Source: Ascaphus truei (taxonomy: Eukaryota > Chordata > Amphibia > Anura > Ascaphidae). From it: a DNA stretch of 64,000 nucleotides. Both the position numbers and the translations under genes were made by a program. The notes under the pieces are model-generated. The model was not told the DNA's origin and searched no databases. It saw nothing but the letters and a program-made list of their open reading frames with translations. Below are positions 1 to 10,070 of this stretch, piece after piece. The stretch is from contig CM071569.1 of NCBI GenBank assembly GCA_036426205.1, forward strand, positions 284,935,584-284,999,583. Direction: 5' to 3'. Position 1 is the stretch's first letter. Each line of letters opens with the position of its first letter.

Positions 1-1496
1 TTAAGGAGCTACCGTGCTCCGCGGTCACCGGGAGGCTCACACCTGACACCCTGGGGCAGTCAACTCACCCTTGTCTTCATTAGCAGGTACTGATCCCACG
101 CTGGGACCGATGGTACCTCTGTAGGCCGGACTGGCCGTTGTAGGGCACGCGGCCCACAGCATCTGGATTGCACTGCAACTGAGGTAGGTGATTCTTTGTC
201 TCCAACTTCGCTGGTGTGGTCCGCGGCTGGCGCATCACCACGAGTGGCTGGTCGCTGGAATCACTGAAAGAAGATTGGGGTACAGACACCTTACCCTGTG
301 ATTCCTCTGTCTCCTCTGTATCCCCGCTGAGGTGGTTCGCCGGTAGGCGCATCGCCACCGATGGGACTTCAACCTCTTCTCGGAGAATATCACTATTGGA
401 TCTCCACAAGGGAGTCACCGGGGTCTTCTGCGATACAACCAGCGGTTGTTGGTACGAAGCTGGCGTGCTCCGGTACCTCCACTATGCGGTCGCGCTCTTC
501 TCCTCCAATGGTTCGCTGGCGGTGTTAGCCATCTCTCTTGGGGTTCTGTAGCACACAGCGCACTGGTTGTAGGAACTGTGCCCCGCAGCAGGCACACTTG
601 GGACCCCAGGTCTGTTTGCCACTGGGAATCAACTGGTTACAAACACATCTTATACACCGTCCATCAGCCACCACTGCCACCCAGTATTCATGGGTAGCCT
701 AAAGTGGTCGAAGTCCATAACCACCAGACAGGTGCAAGTCCTTTTGTAGGCACGGGCACACAAGAAGGGTATCTTCCCTCCTCTTTTCCGCCATGTCCAC
801 ACAAACGGGTGTGTTTCTCTGCATTCTGTACTGTCTTTAGTGGGAACAGCGGTTGCTGATTGCTGTTCCCTGTGCTGCTCCCCCTGGTGGAATTTAAGGA
901 GGGGCACGCTTCTATCACTGAGTGGGTCTGGCTCTGCACTGAGGCACTCATAGGCGGGCGGAGCTCTGGTTTTCCGCCAGTCCTGGGCGATTTTTGCAAC
1001 ACAATTTAGTGCGGTTGCAGTCAGCAGACAGTGTGCTCTCCTGCTTTGGCGGGAGACGCCATTTGTCTGACTCACTGGCTGAGGGAGCCTCCATTAACCA
1101 CAGTTCTGAACTACACTGCAGCTTTTTGCATAGATCATGAGACAGTCCCCTGCGGAGGACTCGGGTAGGGTTAATATATGGGGAACAGTCTCTAAGCAAT
1201 TGTCAGCGTGGTGAACAGGAGATAGGTAATCCCCTGGCGTCAGTATCCAGCTTATAGCTATCACCCGGCGGTGGCCAATTCGGGCAAGTTTTACTTGGGC
1301 GAGCATTGTGGGTAATGCCGTATCATTGGATACTCCTGCCACTACAAACAAGTGCCTTGGGGATAACTGTTGCGCTAAGGCCCAGTCATTGACGTCTTGC
1401 TGTGACGGCACTGACTGATGAAAAATAGAATGGGACATTTGAAAAAAAATGGAACAGGGCACCCCAGGTCTATCTCAGCAGCGCCTCCAAATGTAA
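1..1496 (-). mobile_element. Internal remnant of an LTR retrotransposon
   Basis: On the minus strand the LTR end at about 1496 (ending CTGTTACA) is followed directly by TTTGGAGGCGCTGCTGAG. This is the place and style of a primer-binding site or leader in vertebrate Ty3/gypsy-type elements. The region then holds short, overlapping, broken frames down to base 1. No protease, RT or integrase motif is visible, so this is probably only the leader and gag part, running off the window edge. The class assignment is inference from layout. Confidence 0.4.
1094..1462 (-). pseudogene. Gag-like N-terminal fragment
   Basis: This is an open frame of 122 codons just inside the putative primer-binding site. 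It contains DWALAQQLSPRHLFVVAGVS and later GHRRVIAISW and ETVPHILTLPESS. The pattern of a short acidic/aromatic start, a V-x-G-V turn and a basic R-V-I strand recalls the N-terminal domain of gypsy-type and PNMA-like Gag proteins. The listed start uses a GTG inside a T-rich stretch and is not convincing. No CCHC knuckle is visible downstream, and the frames at 650-1075 and 80-418 minus are not in register with it. I call it a decayed gag mainly from position. An alternative is a chance frame in leader sequence. Confidence 0.35.
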
Positions 1497-1650
1497 CAGG
1501 TGTTCCCCCTAGTCTGACCCACCCAATCTCACATTGGCCCGTGTGATCTAACCAGTCCCCATTACGTGTTCGTGTCTGGTGGTGCACCTGTAGGCAACAG
1601 GGCTCCTGAGTCTCCTGCTTTGCCCATACCATGCAAATAAAGATGCCCTG
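1496..1650 (-). repeat. LTR end, copy 1 (inverted pair)
   Basis: About 125 bp (1496-1622) are nearly identical, in inverse orientation, to 1846-1972. On the minus strand the copy ends GGGGGAACACCTGTTACA, an LTR-like CA terminus, and is followed by the primer-binding-like tract. Confidence 0.5.
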
Positions 1651-1845
1651 TTCAAAGATACCCCCACTGTGTGAGTGTGAGATTACTCAGCAGTGGATGG
1701 CACCACCAAGAAGGAGTTCCTCACCAGGACCATCTCCCTGCGGAAGCACAGATCCTGATGAGGTGGAGGCGCTGTACTGGATATAGGTAGGACTCGCACC
1801 CACTACCTCAGCTGCCTGTCTGGATGACATCCCCTAATACCATCA

Positions 1846-1972
1846 AGCAGGACACTCAGGAGCCCTGTTGCCTACAGGTGCACCACCAGACACGAACACG
1901 TAATGGGGACTGGTTAGATCACACGGGCCAATGTGAGATTGGGTGGGTCAGACTAGGGGGAACACCCGTTAC
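1846..1972 (+). repeat. LTR end, copy 2 (inverted pair)
   Basis: This is a plus-strand copy of the 125-bp segment at 1496-1622, ending GGGGGAACACCCGTTACA. A spacer of roughly 225 bp separates the inverted copies. The sequence after it does not match the other copy's flank. It is therefore an inverted LTR pair or a rearranged solo LTR, not a direct-repeat provirus. Confidence 0.5.
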
Positions 1973-2040
1973 AAGTACAACAGAACCTGCTGGGCCTGCT
2001 GATTTTTGCCCATACTTAGTTATGGAAATAATATTACAGC

Positions 2041-3650
2041 TCTCCTAACGCGGCCGTTATAAATACGTTTCCTGCAAAAGTAAATAATGCCCGTTTGTAA
2101 AAGTGACTGAAAAAATGATTTCACGTGAATATTTTACTGAAAAATTTCACCTGGTCACAATGTGCAAGGAAAAGAAGGGAAGACTGTCAATTTAGAGCCA
2201 GATTTACTCAATTTCGATATTGATATCACTCTATTAATGGTTAAAAAAATGCGTTATTTGTACCGCCGTATCTACGAAGGGCTTAAAGCTTCAATAACGC
2301 AACGACAACTCATTTTATCACAGCGATAAATGCAGGCTTAATATAACACCAGGGTCCATAATTATCGTGCAAATGAGACTGCATCGTCCAATTACAATAT
2401 GCAAGAGTTCAATTTAACGGCAATGCAAATGTATGGAAATTAAGAATTACCAGCTAATGACCTATTCAAACGCTAACACCTGGTGAAAAATATTCTCAAA
2501 TGCTATCCCCTGTAGGTCGGCGATTTGCCGCACTCGATAACATGCTGGGGTCAGCAGGACATTCTAACGCGAGTATTGTACTTTCTGCCGTAAAGTAAAA
2601 TCCACGTTAGAATATCCGGACTCGAGACATCGCCTTGTTGAGTGAGTCGGAGCAACGATCTACCCGTGCGTCCCTGAGGGTAATATGGATCCTCTCCTTA
2701 CTTGATCTATCAATTTGATCACCAACACCAGTCTGGTGGCAGACCGATCTTGCCTATGTGTACAATGGCCAGGTATTCATATATTAGAAAGCCAAGTAGC
2801 CTGTTAGTTGTGGTCAACTTATGACCAGTTGGTCACTTGGGATACTGAAGACCTAACATGTACACACATCGTTTTTTGACAAGGTGTTTGTTGTATGTTT
2901 TAGATTGGTACAGTTACATAGTTACACAGTTACATAGTTACATAGTAGATGAGATTGAAAGAAAAGACGTAGGTCCATCAAGTTCAAGCTACTGTACACT
3001 AAATTTAGATGACGAGATACTTTATCTTATATTTGAACTTACATCCTCAGGCATGATAGGGGTTAATTATTTTCTGCTATGGGGGTTTGATAACGGGCCT
3101 TTTATATAAGGCTATGCTAGAAAAGTGGGAGCCTTCCAATTCCCAACTCCCCTCAACCCAACAAATTGCATCACTGTCGCTGATTAACGCTGGTTTCTCC
3201 GAGTTAACCCCTAGTTGCATCACTAGTGGTATTTAATGCTGAGTTACCGCTGTTTTGGTGCCTGCAGATTAGCTTGGATATTGCAATCCACTTATGAATA
3301 TGGAATTCTTAGCAAATCTGGCGGAATTTAAAGACAATACTGTACCTCCTCGATACCAATATTTTATAACTCCATTTTTGTTTTTTTGCGCAAAAATGTT
3401 GACCTTTAGTCAATTCAGGCCATAGATCATTAAGTAGCTGGGATGGCTGCATTAAACAGGAAATATAGTATTTAAGAATACATTTTTATGTATATGGAAG
3501 ATTCCTTTCATTACCTTTATGGAGTATGGATACACAGTATCTGCTTGTATCTTTTGTTTTCGGGGGAGTTCGGGGGGGTTGTAACATGATTCTTTTATTT
3601 TTTATTGTAGGGAGTTTGGGTTTTTATCGATTAAGTATGGATTGTATGAT
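2041..3650. other. AT-rich sequence, no gene seen
   Basis: No supported coding frame. A short dispersed-repeat-like tract lies at about 2905-3000 (repeated GTTACATA followed by GGTCCATCAAGTTCAAG), a type I associate with amphibian genomes. The rest shows no recognisable element. Confidence 0.4.
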
Positions 3651-3654
3651 TTAT

Positions 3655-4180
3655 ATTTAAAACCAGAGACAGAACATAAAACACAGACAGAGCTCAGTGC
3701 ACATCCAGTGAAACTCATACACGGAACAGTGCCTAAATATATATGTATAAAAATCTTTTAAGTAAAATGGTCTTTTAGTTTGACATTTTTGGCCAAAATT
3801 GTTGTAAGCCCCTGAGCCACTGCACGGCAGACCACATTTCAAGGGTCCCTAACACTAATATAAATTCTTAATAACCTGTGCAATACCAGGAAGAATGATT
3901 TATAATAAATCTGTCAATATTAGTTGCAAAGTTCTAAGTCTGATTGAAGCTTTTATTAACCTGTACATTACCAGGAAAAGCACTCTGTATTAGATTTGTC
4001 ACAACCATACTGCACTGAGCTCTGTCTGTGTTTTATGTTATGTCTCTGGTTTTAAATATATATATTGCCATGCTCAGTAGCACTCTTCTGTGACACTCAT
4101 ATGCTTATATATATGTTGTGGTTATTTTGGGGGTTCAATAGGAGATTGTTAGGTGTCCAGTATGTTTTTTGTATGATTTA
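3655..4180. repeat. Inverted-repeat element, related to 62718-63110
   Basis: The left arm (about 3657-3705, AAAACCAGAGACAGAACAT onward) is the inverse of 4010-4060. The right side continues into ATTGCCATGCTCAGTAGCACT and TATATGTTGTGGT. The same two blocks occur near 62848 and 63056. The interior is AT-rich and uncharacterised. Confidence 0.5.
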
Positions 4181-4467
4181 TAAGCATATTTTAAAGGCTG
4201 CTGTGATTCCCTCCGCTTATCCGCAACCTTTAATAAAAGGACTACAAGCTTCGTGTGCATAGTGGAGTCGGGTGTTAGGAACAGACTTGAAGCCAATTAT
4301 TTAGAAGCACAAGTGTTGAACGCATTCAGCGTTAAAAAATCGCCAACGTGCGTTATTGTGCTTACTTATACATTACCCGGGAAAGAAAGCTTCTGGAATA
4401 GCAAAGGTGACACTATGTGTTCCTGTCCAATCATTTGGTTTTCAGTTACTATTTTAATGGTGTAGAG

Positions 4468-4580
4468 CAAGGGCGGCCAACTCCAGTCCTCCAGGGCCAC
4501 CAACAGGTCAGGTTTTAAGGATATCCCTGCTTCAGCACAGGTGGCTCAATCAGTGGCCCAGTCTTCGACTTATTGCATAA
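4468..4580. mobile_element. hAT-like palindromic MITE, half copy
   Basis: It carries the GGCCAACTCCAGTCCTC and GGATATCCCTGCTTCAGC blocks shared with copies at 10071, 45238 and 47743. Only the left half is present, breaking off after CAGTGGCCCAGTC. The 3' partner arm is missing. Confidence 0.65.
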
Positions 4581-5045
4581 TTACTAAATTGATTTCAAAC
4601 TAAAATGTTGTGTGATCATTTTATCTCACTTAGCAAGCCTTATCGTGGCCGCAAATGAGTTTGTCTCAATATTCTGTATACATCCTGGTAAAATAAATGT
4701 GAAAAAATGTGGGTTAAAACGGTAATAATATAGCAGTAGGGGGGATGCATGATGGAGAAATGCGCGGTCTTACTTGCTTTGTGTAAGATCAACGACGATA
4801 AGATCCTTCTCCAGCAGGACCGCCACGGCATACGGCTCCTGGAATTCTGCGTGAGGGGAAATAACCCCCAGTTATTGTGCTTCCCAGGCAGAGATTTCCA
4901 ATTAAACCTGTAATTAGAACTCACCTAATCTGAACGTAATCATCTCCTAAACTATTACAGTTTCAGCGGATTTGTAATCGAAATCTGACACAAGTCTGGT
5001 AATGTAAATTGTTCCAATTGGTATTTGAATAATGAACATTTTGTT

Positions 5046-5060
5046 ACAAGTAATGTATTC
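5046..5060. repeat. Target-site duplication, left (L1)
   Basis: The 15-mer acaagtaatgtattc is repeated exactly at 8642-8656 and brackets the L1. It defines the insertion as 5061-8641. Confidence 0.9.
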
Positions 5061-8000
5061 CGTGTCACGGAAAAGAATGCCAGAGAATTTAGACAGATAA
5101 TGAAGGAGTTCTCCCTGACAGACATTTGGAGGGCCCAGCGCCAGGGGCAGCGGGACTACTCCTATTTCTCCCCCCCACACCAAACCTACTCAAGGATTGA
5201 TTATTTTCTGGGTACTAAAGACATCTTCCAGGCAACCTCCCAGTCAGACATAGGATCAATATCTTGGTCGGATCACGCCCCGGTCTCGCTGACACTCTCC
5301 CTCCCCTTCTATAGAACTAACCAATATAATTGGAAACTGAATGATTCTCTGTTAAACCAAGTAGATGTAGAAATAGAGATTAAACAAAAACTCAGAGAAT
5401 ACTTCACGCTGAATAAGGGCTCTGTAGAGTCACCAGCAATGTTATGGGAAGCCCATAAGGCGACAATCAGAGGGAATATCATCTCCATAGCATCACATAA
5501 GAAAAAAATAAAGCAAAAACTCTATAATGAGCTAGCGGAGAAAGTCCAACTTTTGGAGCAGAAACATAAAACTAATCCCTCGAAAAAACTATTCAAATTG
5601 CTAGACAAAACTAGATCTGAACTTAAGCAGACCCAAATGGATGAAGTGGAGAGGGCGTTACGGTGGACCAAACAAAAATATTATGATAAAGGTAATAAAG
5701 CCGACCGATTACTCGCCTCCAAATTGCGCAGTATGAGAGCTAAATCCCAAATAACAGCTATTTTGACAAAATCAGGTACGAAGACACATTGTGAGACGCA
5801 AATAGCGAACGAATTTTCGGACTATTATAACAAATTATATAACCTAAATTTTCCCAAAAATAAATCATCAGATGCAGAGGCTATCTATACATACTTGGAG
5901 GCGTGTAAACTTCCGACACTTTCGGAAAGTAACCTCTCAGACCTAAATAAAGAAATCTCTCTAGAAGAATTGATAGATGCAATTGCCCAATTAAAACCCA
6001 ACAAAACGCCAGGCCCAGATGGATTCTCCAATCAATACTACAAAAAATTTAAGGCGGTCCTGACCCCGTATCTACTCGATATGTTTAATGCGTTTCTGGA
6101 AGGAACAGTCATCCCACCATCTATGTCTAAAGCTAATTTAGCAATCATACCAAAGGAGGGGAGAGACCCACTACAGTGTGGTAACTATCGCCCCATAGCC
6201 CTCCTTAATTCGGATCTAAAACTGTTCAGCAAAATTCTGGCAAATAGACTGACCCCCATACTCCCAAGCCTGATACATATAGATCAAGTCGGGTTTATTT
6301 CCGGCAGACAGGCCTCAGACAATACTAGAAAAATTATAGATATAATCGACCATGTACATCTCTCATCCACAAAGGCCATCCTGTTGAGCTTGGATGCGGA
6401 AAAAGCATTCGACAGGATTAGGTGGGACTTCCTAGACCAAACCCTACTTAAATATGGATTTCAGGGCCCATATCTAGAAGGTGTAAGAGCCCTATACAGA
6501 TCTCCCACGGCTATAGTGAAACTCCCAGGAGGAGACTCAAACCCTATAAACATAAAGAATGGTACTCGACAGGGATGTCCCTTGTCTCCGCTTCTGTTTG
6601 CTCTCTCTATTGAACCCTTGGCAGCAACAATTAGAGACGAAAAAAACATAAATGGAATTGTAATAGGAGAGACAAACTACAAAATATCCCTATTTGCCGA
6701 CGACATTATCCTAACTCTCACCAACCCCTTGATTTCACTCCCGAACTTACATTCACAACTAGATAAATTTAGCAAAATATCGGGATATAAAATCAACATG
6801 GATAAGTCGGAAGCATTAAACCTAACCCTGTCGGATTCTGAAGTCAAATTATTACACGCAAATTTTAAATATAAGTGGAACTCCACAAAGATCAAATACT
6901 TAGGAATCCAAATAACAAGGGAGTATAATACGCTATACAAACATAACTATCCACCATTATTTGAGAGGCTAAAAAAGGACCTCCAGAGCTGGAACGAATA
7001 CCAGATATCTTGGTTAGGAAGAATAGCCATGATCAAAATGAATATCCTACCAAGGCTCCTGTATTATTTCCAGACTCTTCCTATAGATATTCCAATGCCG
7101 GAGCTTAAAAATATACAAAACAGAATTTTCCAATTTATCTGGCAAAATAAAAGACCCAGGGTAGCTAGATCTATTATGCTAGCCCCAAAAGATTGCGGAG
7201 GCTTGGCAGTCCCGGATATCATTAAATACTATTTGGCGGCCCAACTCAAACAAGCAATAATTTGGAACAATGATCCAGCCACCAGTTGCTGGGTGGGACT
7301 TGAGTCTACCTATACAAGACCTCTCTCTCTCCCGGCTGCTATGTGGACCGAGAGGGGAGGAGAGACCTTCTTGGAAACATTAAAACTGGGAGCAATGAAA
7401 TGTACATGGCGGATATGGTCTAGAAATAAAAATAAATATGGTCTGACAGCCAGTCCAACACTACTAACCCCTATATTCTATAACCCTGAATTCTCCCCAG
7501 GCTGGCTACCACAGAGACTCAATAAATTTAAGACGTTAAAGCTGATGGTAGCTGACGACTTTGTAGATAACGGTATAATTCTACCACTCCAGGCGCTGGA
7601 GAAGAAACACAAAATCATAAATATACCAGTGTTTGGTTACCTCCAAATTAAGCATTACCTGCAATCAGTCTCCAAAGATTCGGCATTCAAAGATTTAACA
7701 AATTTTGAAAGACTGTGTAGGAAAGGATATTACTGTAAAGGGCTGATTTCGGAGATATATCTGGGTCTGGCGCGATCAGCGAGTTGTTCCCAACATAGCT
7801 ATATGATCAAATGGGCAGAAGATTTGAATACAGAGATCGATAGAGAAGACTGGGAGGACATTTGGGAGGTAGCTGCAAAAACGTCAATCTGTACCACTAT
7901 CAAAGAGAATATTTATAAAATTCTATTTCATTGGTACCTAACCCCGAGCAGGCTGGCTAAGATCTTCCCCGGGTTCCCGGATTTGTGCTGGAGGGGATGC

Positions 8001-8360
8001 GGGCAAAAAGGAGATATGGTTCATATTTGGTGGAGTTGCCCAAAAATTCAGGTATTCTGGGTCATGATACAAAGATTGATCAGAGAGTACTTGGGGGTGG
8101 AGGTTGAGGTGGAACCGCTGACCATGGTGCTGGCTAAACCAATAGATGAATTAGGAACGGCAGAAAGTAAGATGATCACTCATGTAATGACAGCTGCCCG
8201 CTGTGTTATTGCGGATGCCTGGAAAAAGGTGAATGCGCCTTCTAGGCAGACTGTCTTACGGAGACTAAGGGAAATAAAGATGATGGAGCTCCTCACAGCA
8301 CAGTTGAACCAGAAAACTGACAAATTTCACAAAATTTGGGAAATATGGCCAGGAAACTAG
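5061..8360 (+). CDS. L1 ORF2 protein, N-terminally truncated
   Basis: The open frame runs 1,099 codons without a stop. The apparent ATG at 5025 lies in host flank: the first 12 codons precede the TSD boundary, so no genuine start is present. The frame opens inside the apurinic endonuclease domain, with SRIDYF and the WSDHAP catalytic block (about 5265-5285). It passes through the RT fingers (NKTPGPDGFSN, about 6000), LLSLDAEKAFDRI (about 6385), GTRQGCPLSPLLF (about 6560) and the catalytic FADDIIL (about 6692). It ends with the L1-type cysteine/histidine motif CWRGCGQKGDMVHIWWSCP (about 7985-8040). Full L1 ORF2 is about 1,250-1,300 residues. A complete endonuclease is absent, so it cannot retrotranspose alone. 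The lack of any frameshift in 3.3 kb is notable. Confidence 0.93.
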   Translation, partial: RVTEKNAREFRQIMKEFSLTDIWRAQRQGQRDYSYFSPPHQTYSRIDYFLGTKDIFQATSQSDIGSISWSDHAPVSLTLSLPFYRTNQYNWKLNDSLLNQVDVEIEIKQKLREYFTLNKGSVESPAMLWEAHKATIRGNIISIASHKKKIKQKLYNELAEKVQLLEQKHKTNPSKKLFKLLDKTRSELKQTQMDEVERALRWTKQKYYDKGNKADRLLASKLRSMRAKSQITAILTKSGTKTHCETQIANEFSDYYNKLYNLNFPKNKSSDAEAIYTYLEACKLPTLSESNLSDLNKEISLEELIDAIAQLKPNKTPGPDGFSNQYYKKFKAVLTPYLLDMFNAFLEGTVIPPSMSKANLAIIPKEGRDPLQCGNYRPIALLNSDLKLFSKILANRLTPILPSLIHIDQVGFISGRQASDNTRKIIDIIDHVHLSSTKAILLSLDAEKAFDRIRWDFLDQTLLKYGFQGPYLEGVRALYRSPTAIVKLPGGDSNPINIKNGTRQGCPLSPLLFALSIEPLAATIRDEKNINGIVIGETNYKISLFADDIILTLTNPLISLPNLHSQLDKFSKISGYKINMDKSEALNLTLSDSEVKLLHANFKYKWNSTKIKYLGIQITREYNTLYKHNYPPLFERLKKDLQSWNEYQISWLGRIAMIKMNILPRLLYYFQTLPIDIPMPELKNIQNRIFQFIWQNKRPRVARSIMLAPKDCGGLAVPDIIKYYLAAQLKQAIIWNNDPATSCWVGLESTYTRPLSLPAAMWTERGGETFLETLKLGAMKCTWRIWSRNKNKYGLTASPTLLTPIFYNPEFSPGWLPQRLNKFKTLKLMVADDFVDNGIILPLQALEKKHKIINIPVFGYLQIKHYLQSVSKDSAFKDLTNFERLCRKGYYCKGLISEIYLGLARSASCSQHSYMIKWAEDLNTEIDREDWEDIWEVAAKTSICTTIKENIYKILFHWYLTPSRLAKIFPGFPDLCWRGCGQKGDMVHIWWSCPKIQVFWVMIQRLIREYLGVEVEVEPLTMVLAKPIDELGTAESKMITHVMTAARCVIADAWKKVNAPSRQTVLRRLREIKMMELLTAQLNQKTDKFHKIWEIWPGN

Positions 8361-8617
8361 GGACCCCATATAAATAAATACAGAAATACCAGACAAATGG
8401 GCTCGTCCTACCCCCCCCCTTCCACCCCTCCCACCCTTCTTTTTCTTCTTTTCTACGTTCTTCTCTTTCCTTTGTTAAGCTCGTGAGAGACGCGTGTTAT
8501 ATCAATTATTTTATTTCAGATGACGAACTGTTAATGCCCTTTGTTGTATGGACAAGTGACACTGTTAAAACATCATATGTATTCCAAGACTATATATTTC
8601 TTATGTCTCTCTAAAAC

Positions 8618-8623
8618 AATAAA
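8618..8623 (+). terminator. L1 polyadenylation signal
   Basis: AATAAA lies 18 bp before the end of the L1 insertion, directly upstream of the A-rich tail. Confidence 0.7.
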
Positions 8624-8641
8624 AATAAATTGAAACAAAAA

Positions 8642-8656
8642 ACAAGTAATGTATTC
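8642..8656. repeat. Target-site duplication, right (L1)
   Basis: An exact copy of 5046-5060. Confidence 0.9.
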
Positions 8657-8745
8657 TTCTTATTATTATTGTGTATTCTTATTATTATTGTGAAGTCTTA
8701 TTATTATTGTGTATTATTATTATTGGGTATTCTTATCATTATTAT
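8657..8745. repeat. TTATTATTG microsatellite
   Basis: Imperfect runs of TTATTATTATTG and GTATTCTTATT lie between the L1 target site and the next MITE. Confidence 0.8.
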
Positions 8746-8901
8746 CAGTGGTTGACAAATCGCCAAAAAATCTACTCGCCACACAAAAAAATCTACTCGC
8801 CACCTAGTACCAAACGTGTGCTGCTTGGGCCAATATTTACTCGCCCGGGGGTTAAATCCACTCGCCCGGGGCGAGCAAATGTATAGGTTTGTCGAACACT
8901 G
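8746..8901. mobile_element. Short hAT-type MITE
   Basis: A 156-bp element starts CAGTGGTTGACAAA and ends TTTGTCGAACACTG (near-matching terminal inverted repeats). It is flanked on both sides by the exact 8-bp duplication attattat (8738-8745 and 8902-8909). CAG..CTG ends plus an 8-bp TSD are diagnostic of hAT. The interior repeats an ACTCGCC(A/C) motif. There is no coding capacity. Confidence 0.85.
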
Positions 8902-8949
8902 ATTATTATAGTTTATAGTTTTATAAAAATGCAAAGATGAAGAATGGTC

Positions 8950-9560
8950 TCTGGGCAGCGAGATCGCGGTTTCAGCGATCTCGCAAGGAGAGCCCCGTGG
9001 AAACCGCGATCTCGCACGGAAAGCCCCGCGGAAACCGCGATCTCGCAAGGAAAGCCCCGCGGAAACCACGATCTCGCACGGAAAGCCCAGCGGAAACCGC
9101 GATCTCGCACGGAAAGCCCAGCGGAAACCGCGATCTCGCACGGAAAGCCCCGCGGAAACCGCGATCTCGCACATATATCCCTGCGGAAGCCGCGATCTCG
9201 CATGTAAATCCCAGCGGAAACCACGATCTCGCACGGAAAGCCCTGCGAAACACGCGATCTCGCACATAAAGCCCCACGGAAACCGCGATCTCGCACGGAA
9301 AGCCCAGCGGAAACCGTGATCTCGCACGGAAAGCCCCGCGGAAACCGCGATCTCGCACGGAAAGCCCTGCGAATAACGTGATCTCGCATGGAAAGCCCCG
9401 CGGAAACCGCGATCTCGCATATATATCCCTGCGGAAGCCGCGATCTCGCATGTAAATCCCAGCGGAAACCGCGATCTCGCACGGAAAGCCCTGCGAAACA
9501 CGCGATCTCGCACATAAAGCCCTGCGAATAACGTGATCTCGCACGGAAAGCCCCGCGTGA
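8950..9560. repeat. 31-bp tandem satellite, about 20 copies
   Basis: The unit alternates a CGCGATCTCGCA core with GGAAAGCCCCGCGGAAAC (each written in part). Copies differ by point changes, and a higher-order pattern repeats (ACATATATCCC and ATGTAAATCCC variants recur near 9170-9210 and 9418-9450). The unit has no stop in most registers and 31 is not a multiple of three. Frames therefore cycle through all three registers and long open frames appear on both strands. These are not genes. Confidence 0.95.
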
Positions 9561-9616
9561 CTATTCAAATCCAAACCACCATTGTCCATGATAATTGCTT
9601 ATTCCAAACCCACATA

Positions 9617-9940
9617 CAGATGCAGCGGCCGTTATCCGAACAAATCACGGCTCCGTTTTCGCGTGCGCTGCTGTATTCCACGCGGCATTAACGCCGCCAA
9701 TCGCCCCAGGGACACGTGTTTATCGCGGTTGCTTTGTTTGAATTTCATGGATTGTGTGCAATTAAATGCGATGAAATGAATGAATTGTAATGTGTACAGT
9801 ACTGTGCTACTGTGTCACTTTCAGGTGTTTAAAAGCCAGAACGCCTTAAGGCGGTGCGGCTGGAAGAAATCCCGCGCCATGACATGGGTATCCCGAGGTA
9901 TACACCGCGTGAAGTGTTCCAATAACGGACGCTGCATCTG
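9617..9940. mobile_element. TA-flanked MITE, family C copy 1
   Basis: Terminal inverted repeats CAGATGCAGCGGCCGTTAT / ATAACGGACGCTGCATCTG are flanked by TA on both sides, as in Tc1/mariner-type MITEs. The interior includes GTACAGTACTGTGCTACTG, which occurs inverted in the second copy at 51372-51764. CpG-rich ends surround an AT-rich middle. No transposase is present. Confidence 0.85.
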
Positions 9941-10070
9941 TATTAGTTCATCTTATCACCATATAAACCTCAATAGAATATCTTGTTTCTGTTAAAATAG
10001 GTTTAACCAAATTAATTTTATGTTTTGTAATACATTAACCCCACGGGAACCCCCAGCACACCACCTTGAG

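Larger units (their letters stand above)
5061..8641 (+). mobile_element. 5'-truncated L1 retrotransposon
   Basis: This insertion of about 3.6 kb has perfect 15-bp TSDs, a 3' tail ending AATAAAAATAAATTGAAAC plus A-rich sequence, and a C/T-rich 3' UTR (8400-8470). Those are hallmarks of target-primed reverse transcription. It lacks the 5' UTR, ORF1 and about the first 150 codons of ORF2. The perfect TSD and undamaged frame indicate a recent event. It is related to, but distinct from, the decayed minus-strand L1 at 19803-34938. Confidence 0.93.

Noticed and set aside
5025..5060. ATG at 5025 as the start of the L1 ORF2
   Set aside because: It lies in host flank and the TSD; the L1 begins at 5061, already inside the endonuclease domain.
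8950..9560. CRISPR-like array
   Set aside because: Repeats are contiguous with no unique spacers, and the context is eukaryotic transposons.
8704..9589. Minus-strand frames of 200-269 codons
   Set aside because: They lie wholly in the 31-bp satellite, overlap each other in several frames and show only cycling repeat peptides.
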